Of a stretch of DNA of 5,581 nt, positions 1-4,651 are shown one piece after another. Each line of letters begins with the position of its first letter. Positions within the stretch are counted from its first letter, which is position 1. The position numbers and the translations under genes are program-made. Source of the stretch: Bdellovibrionales bacterium (lineage in GTDB: Bacteria > Bdellovibrionota > UBA1018 > CAIPTA01); assembly GCA_021730855.1 (NCBI GenBank), contig JAKFYM010000286.1:1-5581 (forward strand). The letters are read 5' to 3'. The notes below the pieces were generated by a model. It saw only the letters and a program-made list of their open reading frames with translations, made no database searches and had not been told where the DNA came from.

Positions 1-17
1 GGAGCTTGGCCGTCCAT
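1..17 (-). CDS. Start of a further flagellar-operon gene, cut by the window edge
   Basis: Only about five codons are visible (Met-Asp-Gly-Gln-Ala), so the product cannot be named. Support for a start is a GGGGAGG Shine-Dalgarno stretch (24-30 on the minus strand) with a 6-nt gap to the ATG at 15-17. A second ATG at 21-23 is in the same frame but abuts the Shine-Dalgarno, so the inner ATG is preferred. It lies about 40 nt after the flgM stop with no terminator between, so it is probably co-transcribed with flgM. In many flagellar clusters flgN (a hook-junction protein chaperone) or flgK follows flgM; that is expectation from context, not something seen here. Confidence 0.35.
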
Positions 18-56
18 GGTCATCCTCCCCCATCATCCTGATGAGAGTTTTTAACG

Positions 57-377
57 TTAACTAATTTCTTGCAGCAAAGTTTCGGTCACCATTTTGTCCG
101 CTACTTTTCCAAAGTCAGGCTTATAGGTTCCAGCTTGGATCGCGGCCTTGATCTTATCGATCTTCGCTTGGTCGGTGGTGTCTGCACCGGCGATCTGTTT
201 GGCGCTATTCATTGCTTTGGCTTCACTGGAGATTTCCACGTTGGCGGTGGAACCCGCGCCCTGGGCCGGAGCGGCTTCCGCGTTTTCTTTATTCTTCGCG
301 GCATTAGCACGATCGCCACGCTTAGAGCGCGCGACATTAGAGAGCTCGACGGAATCTTTGTGATTATTTACTTTCAT
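57..377 (-). CDS. flgM: FlgM, anti-sigma-28 factor
   Basis: A negative regulator of flagellin-class genes: FlgM binds the flagellar sigma factor FliA (sigma-28) in the cytoplasm and is exported through the finished hook-basal body, freeing the sigma factor. The 106-residue protein has a low-complexity N-terminal half rich in Ala, Lys, Asn and Glu (about 1-45, probably disordered). The family's sigma-binding part follows: an EISSEAK segment near 48-54, then AKIDKIKAAIQAGTYKPD at about 71-88 and a terminal helix with VADKMV. The start was chosen at the Met beginning MKVNNH because AGGAAGGA (385-392) lies 7 nt upstream and FlgM proteins commonly start MK. Two in-frame upstream ATGs exist, at 383 (adding 2 residues) and 398 (adding 7). 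The 398 start has no Shine-Dalgarno and would lie only a few nt from the predicted transcription start. It sits downstream of flgJ and has a sigma-28-like promoter of its own. Confidence 0.85.
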   Translation of the reverse strand: MKVNNHKDSVELSNVARSKRGDRANAAKNKENAEAAPAQGAGSTANVEISSEAKAMNSAKQIAGADTTDQAKIDKIKAAIQAGTYKPDFGKVADKMVTETLLQEIS

Positions 378-384
378 TGGCATG

Positions 385-392
385 TCCTTCCT
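385..392 (-). promoter_or_regulatory. Ribosome-binding site of flgM
   Basis: The minus strand reads AGGAAGGA here, 7 nt before the ATG at 375-377 and only 1 nt before the ATG at 381-383. This spacing favours the inner start. The site lies downstream of the ATG at 398, which argues against that longer form. Confidence 0.6.
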
Positions 393-403
393 GAACATTC
401 GCG

Positions 404-417
404 GCCGATTTCTCGGC
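404..417 (-). repeat. Inverted repeat with GAAA loop upstream of flgM
   Basis: The minus strand reads GCCGA-GAAA-TCGGC, a perfect 5-bp stem closed by a GNRA tetraloop. It overlaps the proposed sigma-28 -10 element (410-417). In a transcript started at the flgM promoter most of it would be absent, but in read-through RNA from flgJ it would form a stable hairpin upstream of the flgM ribosome-binding site. No T tract follows, so it is not an intrinsic terminator. It may be only a by-product of the -10 sequence. Confidence 0.45.
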
Positions 418-436
418 TTAGCTTAGTAAAATCATA
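410..436 (-). promoter_or_regulatory. Sigma-28 (FliA)-type promoter for flgM
   Basis: The minus strand has TATGATTT (429-436), an 11-nt spacer, then GCCGAGAA (410-417). The enterobacterial FliA consensus is TAAAGTTT-N11-GCCGATAA, so the -10 matches 7 of 8, the -35 matches 5 of 8, and the spacing is exact. The transcript would start near 403, giving a leader of roughly 25 nt to the preferred flgM start. Control of flgM by the sigma factor it inhibits is well known in enteric bacteria; its use here is inferred. Confidence 0.5.
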
Positions 437-440
437 ACAT

Positions 441-465
441 AAACGGCTCCATCCTCTAGCCGTTT
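441..465 (-). other. Stem-loop at the end of flgJ
   Basis: AAACGGCT and AGCCGTTT form a perfect 8-bp inverted repeat (441-448 and 458-465) with a 9-nt loop. The stem runs into the flgJ stop codon. On the minus strand it is followed by a mixed AT-rich stretch rather than a clean T run, so it is at most a weak terminator or an mRNA 3'-end stabiliser. On the plus strand a TTTTATTT-like run does follow, but no plus-strand gene ends here. Just downstream comes the proposed flgM promoter, so partial separation of flgJ and flgM transcripts is plausible. Confidence 0.45.
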
Positions 466-806
466 TATTTCTTGATAACATCACTTTTGTTTACTTCCTG
501 CATTGGCGCTCTAGCCATGCTGTTGGCGGCTTCCTGCATTTCCAGCACCTGCCGTACAATCAGTTCCGCCAAGCCAATTCCCTGTGTTTTCGCGGCTGTT
601 TCGGCGTAGTGGTCGTCTAACATTCCCCGGAAGATCTGCAGCCCCCGGTTGTTCTGCGACTCTGGGCTCTCCTGCACCGTCTTGCGCATATTCCGCACCA
701 TCTCCTTCAAAAAGTTCGCCTCGAGGCCTTGGGCGGCCTGCCAGAGGGGGGATTCTTTGCTAAGAGAGTTGGGGTCAACGGTGGGAAGGGGACGATCAAT
801 TCGCAT
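465..806 (-). CDS. flgJ: FlgJ-type rod-binding protein (no muramidase domain)
   Basis: A rod scaffold or cap protein thought to act in the periplasm during assembly of the rod. The 113-residue protein matches the FlgJ N-terminal rod-binding domain: residues 19-41 (SPLWQAAQGLEANFLKEM..MRKT) fit its first conserved block and 60-88 (RGMLDDHYAETAAKTQGIGLAELIVRQ) its second, including the hallmark GIGLA. The C-terminal peptidoglycan hydrolase of enterobacterial FlgJ (about 313 residues in total) is absent, as in many alpha-, delta- and epsilonproteobacteria, so another enzyme probably opens the wall. The start is fixed by AGGAGG 5 nt upstream. It is separated from flgI by 231 bp holding a structured region and a terminator-like hairpin, whereas the genes before flgI are tightly packed. 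Its expression may therefore depend on read-through. Confidence 0.87.
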   Translation of the reverse strand: MRIDRPLPTVDPNSLSKESPLWQAAQGLEANFLKEMVRNMRKTVQESPESQNNRGLQIFRGMLDDHYAETAAKTQGIGLAELIVRQVLEMQEAANSMARAPMQEVNKSDVIKK

Positions 807-811
807 GCGCG

Positions 812-817
812 CCTCCT
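812..817 (-). promoter_or_regulatory. flgJ ribosome-binding site directly joined to a T tract
   Basis: A full AGGAGG Shine-Dalgarno lies 5 nt before the flgJ ATG. It begins at the base right after the seven Ts of the upstream terminator-like hairpin. RNA ending in that T tract would lack the site altogether, and read-through RNA would carry a strong hairpin 9-10 nt upstream of it. Confidence 0.8.
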
Positions 818-863
818 AAAAAAAGTGAACAGGGAAGCTCATTCTTCCGGAGCTTCCCTGTCC
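818..863 (-). terminator. Intrinsic terminator between flgI and flgJ
   Basis: On the minus strand a 12-bp perfect stem (850-861 with 829-840) extends to 14 bp through one G-U and one G-C pair (862-828, 863-827). The loop is 9 nt (841-849). Two bases after the stem come seven Ts (818-824). This is a textbook Rho-independent terminator for RNA coming from flgI or from the proposed promoter near 1008. It lies immediately before the flgJ ribosome-binding site, so it either ends the flgFGAHI transcript or serves as a regulated attenuator for flgJ. Confidence 0.75.
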
Positions 864-942
864 TGAGATGCGTTTCGCTTCCATGCTGTAGAAAGCTCAA
901 AACAAAGAAAAATTCAGAACGCCATCCATGGCAAACTAGCCT

Positions 943-956
943 TTTCCTGTTTCCTG
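943..956 (-). repeat. Tandem 7-mer repeat in the flgI-flgJ gap
   Basis: The minus strand carries two perfect back-to-back copies of CAGGAAA. They lie in the A-rich side of the proposed inner stem. They could be a binding site for an RNA-binding protein or simply chance. Confidence 0.5.
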
Positions 957-966
957 CGTGAGCTTT

Positions 967-990
967 CGTGGATTCAATCCTTGAATCACG
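967..990 (-). repeat. Inverted repeat (hairpin) near the 5' end of the candidate RNA
   Basis: The minus strand has GATTCAA-GGA-TTGAATC (971-987). The arms can be extended by three more pairs (988-990 with 967-969) if one base (970) is bulged. The extension competes with the outer helix of the candidate RNA for bases 988-990. As DNA it could be a protein-binding site; as RNA it is a stable small hairpin. Confidence 0.6.
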
Positions 991-1006
991 CATCTCCTAA
1001 ACCCAT

Positions 1007-1022
1007 TGCATGCTCCTTGCCA
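1007..1022 (-). promoter_or_regulatory. Sigma-54-like promoter upstream of the structured region
   Basis: The minus strand reads TGGCAA, five bases, then ATGCA. The sigma-54 consensus is TGGCAC-N5-TTGC(A/T). The invariant GG (1020-1021) and GC (1008-1009) are exactly 10 nt apart as required, with mismatches only at the last base of the first box and the first base of the second. The predicted start is near 996, exactly where the first helix of the candidate RNA begins. It lies just past the flgI stop. It is weaker than the element before flgF. Confidence 0.42.
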
Positions 1023-1037
1023 ATTTGAATATCCAAT

Positions 1038-2045
1038 TTATAAGATTTCAAGATCGCCCTCTAAAGCCCCTGCGGCTTTGAGTGACTGGAAGATCGCGGT
1101 GAGATCTTTGGGGCTCACACCCAGCTCGTTGAGCACGTTCGCAAGCTCCGAGACATTCGTAGTGGCTGGAATTTCCACCACTTTCTTCCCGCCGCCTTTT
1201 GCGGCCGGCTTCGCGCCCGCCACTTGGATCGCCAAATCTCCGTGCGCAAGCGACACATTTTTCACGCGCACTTTTCCGCCCGTTACCACGGTGCCGGTTT
1301 TTTCGTTGATCACCACGCGTGCGCGAGTGTCGGTATCGACCGTCAAATTTTCCAGAACCGCCATTAATTCGACGGCATTCCCGTCATAAGAAAAGGGCAC
1401 GATCAAATCGATCGTGCTTTGGTCCACGGCGGTAGCGTATTTGCCACCGAGCTCGGTATTGATCACGCGAACAGTGCGCGCGATAGTGGTGAAATCTGGT
1501 TCGTCGAGGTTGAGCCGGAGCGCCTTTTTATTGGCAAACTCTCCGGGTAGCTCCTTCTCCACAATCCCACCCAGCGGCACACGGCCCGCGGTGCCAAACT
1601 TCCCGCTCCCATCGGTGATCGATCCCAAGCTGATTGGCCCTTGGGCCACGGCATAGACCTGCTGGTCACCGGCTCTTAGGGGTGTGATCAAGAGCGTGCC
1701 GCCCTCGAGACTGCCGGCATCGCCCACGCTGGACACCGACACGTCTAGCTTCTGGCCGGCTCGCGAAAAGGCCGGAAGGCGGGCCGTGACCACCACTGAG
1801 GCCACGTTCTTGGATTTCACGTCGGTTTCCACATTCATGCCCATTTTATTGAACATGCGCAGGAGCGCCTTGCCGGTCACATCCGCGCTTGAATCTCCGG
1901 TGCCCTTCAAGCCCACCACGAGACCGTAGCCGATCAACATATTCTCGCGCACGCCCTTGATGCGCACAATGTCCTTCAGGCGTGCGGCGGGTGCCGCTTG
2001 GGGCAGGGCCAGAAGAGCGGCTAGGACAAAAAAAACATTTTTCAT
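1038..2045 (-). CDS. flgI: FlgI, flagellar P-ring protein
   Basis: A periplasmic protein that polymerises into the P ring around the rod in the peptidoglycan layer. The 335 residues start with a Sec signal peptide (cleavage probably after residue 20, APA|ARLKD). Family blocks are in order: RLKDIVRIKGVRENMLIGYG and VVGLKGTGD at 22-51; NVASVVVTARLPAFSRAGQ, then DVSVSSVGDAGSLEGG and TLLITPL at 80-123; YAVAQGP at 131-137; RVVINEKTGTVV at 243-254; and a C-terminal DLTAIFQSLKAAGALEGDLE near 314-333. The length is slightly below the roughly 345-370 usual, mostly because the loop around 277-292 is short. There are no cysteines, so the disulfide of enterobacterial FlgI is absent. It follows flgH with a 4-nt ATGA overlap, and an AGGTGA ribosome-binding site lies 4 nt before the ATG inside flgH. 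Confidence 0.97.
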   Translation of the reverse strand: MKNVFFVLAALLALPQAAPAARLKDIVRIKGVRENMLIGYGLVVGLKGTGDSSADVTGKALLRMFNKMGMNVETDVKSKNVASVVVTARLPAFSRAGQKLDVSVSSVGDAGSLEGGTLLITPLRAGDQQVYAVAQGPISLGSITDGSGKFGTAGRVPLGGIVEKELPGEFANKKALRLNLDEPDFTTIARTVRVINTELGGKYATAVDQSTIDLIVPFSYDGNAVELMAVLENLTVDTDTRARVVINEKTGTVVTGGKVRVKNVSLAHGDLAIQVAGAKPAAKGGGKKVVEIPATTNVSELANVLNELGVSPKDLTAIFQSLKAAGALEGDLEIL

Positions 2046-2869
2046 TGGATCACCTGTGTTCTTACGTCGAGAAAGGCCGAACTTTTCACGCGATTGTTCG
2101 GGTCCACATCTTTATTGTTCACGAGTGCCATCACTTCCAGCACCCGCGAAGCCCCGCGGTAGATCACGCGCTTCTGGCCCACCACGCGCACTAGGCCATT
2201 GCCTAAGGTCTCGGCCACTTCCATGCGAATCACGTCATCGTCTTTGCCTTCAGGGGCCATATTGGTCTTGGCAGCTTCTTCGGCCTGGTCTTTTGCTTTG
2301 TCTTCGGCTGCTTTGGCAGCACCAGTGGGATCGGCCACAGCTTTTTTCGCGTCGTCGGCCGTGCTGGCCAAGGTGCGTTTTGCTTTTCGCTGTTCCGCAG
2401 GAAGGGTCATCCAAAGTTGGTACTGGATTTCCCGTCTCAAATCTTTTTCCACGTCCGCCGTGATCAAGTCTCCCGGTTCGCGACGGGCATTGTTGGTGAA
2501 AAGGAAATTGTTTTGCCCCTGGCCATCCCAAAGGCTGTTTTCAGCGGATTCTTTGTCGATAAAATCCTGCCGAGTAGCACGACGGTATTCACCCTCAGCG
2601 GCCTCTACCGCGCCCTCGCCCTCATTCACGTATTTCTCCAAGCGGCGGCCATAGCCGCGAGTGACGGGCGGATCATAGCTAGAAACATTATTGGCGCTCA
2701 CCCCACGCATGGAGCGAGGCAGATCGTCACCTTCCAAGCCCTCACCCAGGCCACGATCATATTCCTGATCCACAGCCGCGCTCTCTTCCCGCAGGGATTG
2801 GATAAAGCTAGTGCAGGAAGTGAGACCAAATAGGACTGCAGCCACGAATAGAAGTTTTTCCGGTTTCAT
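2042..2869 (-). CDS. flgH: FlgH, flagellar L-ring lipoprotein (divergent)
   Basis: The outer-membrane lipoprotein that forms the L ring. A lipoprotein signal ends in the lipobox LTSC, with the acylated Cys at 19. The family core begins at NSLWDGQGQNNFLF (111-124) and continues with R-x3-GDLIT (130-137), matching the GSLW...LF...R...GD pattern of FlgH. The C-terminal core is GNGLVRVVGQKRVIYRGASRVLEVMALVNNKDVDPNNRVKSS-like (223-264). Two features are odd. Residues about 159-205 are an Ala/Lys/Glu/Asp-rich low-complexity segment, likely a helical or disordered insert. The protein also ends at about the point where enterobacterial FlgH has ADARIEY, lacking the last 25 or so residues. An acidic linker (about 27-110) precedes the core. 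The 275 residues exceed the usual 220-240. It overlaps flgA and flgI by 4 nt each (ATGA), with GAGGTG 5 nt upstream of its start. Confidence 0.9.
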   Translation of the reverse strand: MKPEKLLFVAAVLFGLTSCTSFIQSLREESAAVDQEYDRGLGEGLEGDDLPRSMRGVSANNVSSYDPPVTRGYGRRLEKYVNEGEGAVEAAEGEYRRATRQDFIDKESAENSLWDGQGQNNFLFTNNARREPGDLITADVEKDLRREIQYQLWMTLPAEQRKAKRTLASTADDAKKAVADPTGAAKAAEDKAKDQAEEAAKTNMAPEGKDDDVIRMEVAETLGNGLVRVVGQKRVIYRGASRVLEVMALVNNKDVDPNNRVKSSAFLDVRTQVIQ

Positions 2870-3852
2870 AGATTCACCTCGAGCGTTCCGCCCTCCATGA
2901 GTCGGCCCGTGACGATTCTTTTCGACGAGCGCAACCGAGCTTTCAATTCGTCACCCACGATGCCATTGGAGAGTAGGGCACCATCGGTGGTGACACGAAT
3001 GCCACTATCCGAGACAAACACCACCTTGAGGAGCTGCCCGAGGCGTCCGTCGGGAATCTTCGCCACCATGCTGCTCGTGAGTGGGGCATTGGCCATAATG
3101 CTTCGTTTCGCCGTGGCCGACTGCAAGCGGTTGGCAAAGTCTTCCGAAGAAGGGGCAATGATTAAATTTTCTCCCCTTAGGTGAGTGACCTCTACGCGCT
3201 GCTGGGAAAAATCGGAGCTCGTGAGGGCTTGGCCCAGGCGATAGTTCTTCTGCGCCACCCAGGCTTGCGCAAACCAGCGCAACTTGGCTTTGACCCAAAT
3301 CAGGGTGCCATCGGCCTGGATGAGCTTGAACGGCATTTCTCCACGCCACTCTGCCTGCTGAGAGGCGGATTCCAAGTGAAAACTTCCGGGCTGCAAGAGT
3401 TTCAGCTGGTCTGGATTCGTGAGGGGCAGCACTTCGAGCTCTACACTCTCGGGAATTTTCTTTTCGGCGCGGGCGAGGCGCTCAATTTCCAGAGCTAGGT
3501 CTTTAGGCTCCACTCCCATTTTGTGCAACTCAAAGGCGATCTCCTGCGGACCATGCAAGGTGAGCTGAGTTTGCGGCGGCAAGGCTTCGCGAATACGTGC
3601 TTCGAGATACATTTGCGGCAATTTGAATTCTTTTTGGTCGTCGGGAAAACGCGAGATCACGAGGCCCGATAGAGCCTGGAAATCAGCGCCACGCTTGGCG
3701 TAAATCGTGGCCACATCTCCTAGCACCACATTGGTAGAGCTCACGCGCACGCGAGCCTCGATGCGCACTTCGACTTCTGCTTTAGGCGCGCTGGGAGAGG
3801 CCCATGCGCAAAAAGGCAGCAACATTAGGAAAAGAAATTTACTTAACCACAT
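2866..3852 (-). CDS. flgA: FlgA, P-ring assembly chaperone (long form)
   Basis: A periplasmic chaperone needed for FlgI to form the P ring. The 328 residues begin with a signal peptide (MWLSKFLFLMLLPFCAWA, about 1-18). The C-terminal part, about 200-328, is the SAF/FlgA C-terminal region: NYRLGQALTSSDF (203-215), an AKRSIMANAPLTSSMV block (248-263), then a beta domain with V.VTTDGALLSNGIVGDELKARL (287-307) and SSKRIVTGRL (309-318). The N-terminal 25-195 holds further beta-rich domains, including VVLGDVATI (42-50), as in long FlgA proteins; enterobacterial FlgA is only about 219 residues. It starts 14 nt inside the end of flgG with only a weak AGGT upstream, so translation is probably coupled to flgG. 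Its neighbours flgH and flgI encode the rings it helps build. Confidence 0.93.
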   Translation of the reverse strand: MWLSKFLFLMLLPFCAWASPSAPKAEVEVRIEARVRVSSTNVVLGDVATIYAKRGADFQALSGLVISRFPDDQKEFKLPQMYLEARIREALPPQTQLTLHGPQEIAFELHKMGVEPKDLALEIERLARAEKKIPESVELEVLPLTNPDQLKLLQPGSFHLESASQQAEWRGEMPFKLIQADGTLIWVKAKLRWFAQAWVAQKNYRLGQALTSSDFSQQRVEVTHLRGENLIIAPSSEDFANRLQSATAKRSIMANAPLTSSMVAKIPDGRLGQLLKVVFVSDSGIRVTTDGALLSNGIVGDELKARLRSSKRIVTGRLMEGGTLEVNL

Positions 3853-4624
3853 TGTTTGAAACCTGCAGCATCTGGTCCGCGGCCTGCATCACCTTGGAAT
3901 TCATTTCGTAGGCGCGCTGGGCCTGAATCATATTCACCATTTCGTTCACCACGTTCACGTTGGACGCCTCGAGCTTGTATTGCTCGATGGTACCAAGCCC
4001 GTTATTGCCCGGAGTGCCTTGCACAGGCGCCCCCGAGGCGTCACTGGCTCGGTAAAGATTTCCACCGTCGGCTTCCAGACCCGCTGGGTTCACGAAGGCC
4101 ACAAGCTCAATCTGGCCCACTTGGGTCATCTTCCCGTCGGGTTCCTTAGAATTCACGATGCCCGTGGGGGAGATCACCACGCCGGCCGAGTTCGGAGGGA
4201 TGGTGATGGCCGGAGAAACCAAATAGCCGGCGCTCGTCATCACGCGGCCTTGGCCGTCGATCTTCAAGCCGCCATCGCGGGTGTAGGCAATCTCGCCATT
4301 TTCCTTCTGCACCGAAATAAAACCATCGCCCTGGATGAGCAGATCCCATTGGTTGCCCGTGGGCTTTGCCACCCCGGGGGTGAAGTCCTTGTGCACGCTG
4401 GCGGTTTTTACGCCCACGCCCACCTGCACGCCCGTGGGCATGGCGGTGTCCGCCGAAACCTGGCTGCCGGGCGCGCGCACCGTTTGGTAATAGAGATCTT
4501 GGAATTCCGCCGTGCCCTTTTTATAGGCCGTGGTGTTAACGTTGGCCAGGTTGTTGGCCACGTTGTCGAGGTTGGTCTGCATGGCATCCATGCCCGTCGC
4601 AGCGGTATTAATGGCTCTCAGCAT
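3839..4624 (-). CDS. flgG: FlgG, distal rod protein
   Basis: The distal rod protein, which forms the drive-shaft segment passing through the P and L rings. The 261 residues match the 260 of the enterobacterial protein. The N-terminal rod signature NNLANVNTTAYKK is at 24-36. The FlgG-specific stretch follows (YYQTVRAPGSQ...MPTGVQVGVGVKTAS, about 45-76), which separates FlgG from FlgF and hook protein. The middle has DLLIQGDGFISV (94-105) and YTRDGGLKIDGQGRVMTSAGYLV (114-136). The C-terminal helix LEASNVNVVNEMVNMIQAQ..YEMNSKVMQAADQML spans 218-253 and forms the inner-core coiled coil. It has no signal peptide because it is exported by the flagellar type III apparatus. A strong GGAGGG lies 6 nt upstream. 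It follows flgF by 27 nt and overlaps flgA by 14 nt. Confidence 0.98.
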   Translation of the reverse strand: MLRAINTAATGMDAMQTNLDNVANNLANVNTTAYKKGTAEFQDLYYQTVRAPGSQVSADTAMPTGVQVGVGVKTASVHKDFTPGVAKPTGNQWDLLIQGDGFISVQKENGEIAYTRDGGLKIDGQGRVMTSAGYLVSPAITIPPNSAGVVISPTGIVNSKEPDGKMTQVGQIELVAFVNPAGLEADGGNLYRASDASGAPVQGTPGNNGLGTIEQYKLEASNVNVVNEMVNMIQAQRAYEMNSKVMQAADQMLQVSNNVVK

Positions 4625-4630
4625 CTAATT

Positions 4631-4636
4631 CCCTCC
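4631..4636 (-). promoter_or_regulatory. Ribosome-binding site of flgG
   Basis: GGAGGG on the minus strand, 6 nt before the flgG ATG, in the 27-nt flgF-flgG gap. It is the strongest such site in the block upstream of flgA, which fits FlgG being needed in more copies (about 24-26 per motor in the family) than FlgF. Confidence 0.8.
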
Positions 4637-4651
4637 ATGGAATCAGTTTAA

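Larger units (their letters stand above)
818..996 (-). ncRNA. Candidate structured RNA or flgJ attenuator leader
   Basis: Reading the minus strand from 996: an outer helix pairs GAGATGCGT (988-996) with ACGCATCTC (865-873); a 7-bp hairpin with a 3-nt loop follows (971-987); an inner helix pairs GAAAGCTCA (959-967) with TGAGCTTTC (891-899). Inside it, an A/U-rich extension (942-952 with 900-911, including G-U pairs and one bulge) leads to a small hairpin (921-932). The terminator hairpin closes the element. The proposed sigma-54 start falls on 996, the first base of the outer helix, and the T tract ends at 818, giving an RNA of about 175-180 nt. The 3' strand of the inner helix (891-898) can instead pair for 8 bp with the terminator's 5' arm (850-857), so an antiterminator is possible. 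No protein of recognisable kind is encoded. I match it to no known RNA family; existence and function are inference. Confidence 0.5.

Noticed and set aside
20..60. Terminator after flgM.
   Set aside because: The TTAACGTTAA palindrome at the stop and a 5-bp repeat nearby have no proper loop or T tract.
378..398. Longer FlgM start at 398.
   Set aside because: No Shine-Dalgarno, almost no leader after the predicted start, and the clear AGGAAGGA lies downstream of it.
69..437. Long plus-strand open frames opposite flgM and the other flagellar genes.
   Set aside because: They are antisense shadows of well-recognised genes, with no ribosome-binding site or family features.
900..960. Resemblance of CACGCAGG on the minus strand (953-960) to the start of the c-di-GMP-I (GEMM) riboswitch core.
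   Set aside because: The other conserved parts (tetraloop and receptor arrangement, the second conserved block) are not visible, and the helices present do not follow the GEMM layout. A ligand cannot be assigned.
1020..1060. Sigma-70 promoter around the flgI end (TTGAAA, AT-rich stretch) and a direct repeat ATTGG.
   Set aside because: No -10 box fits the TTGAAA at 16-18 nt spacing better than chance; the sigma-54-like element explains the spot better.
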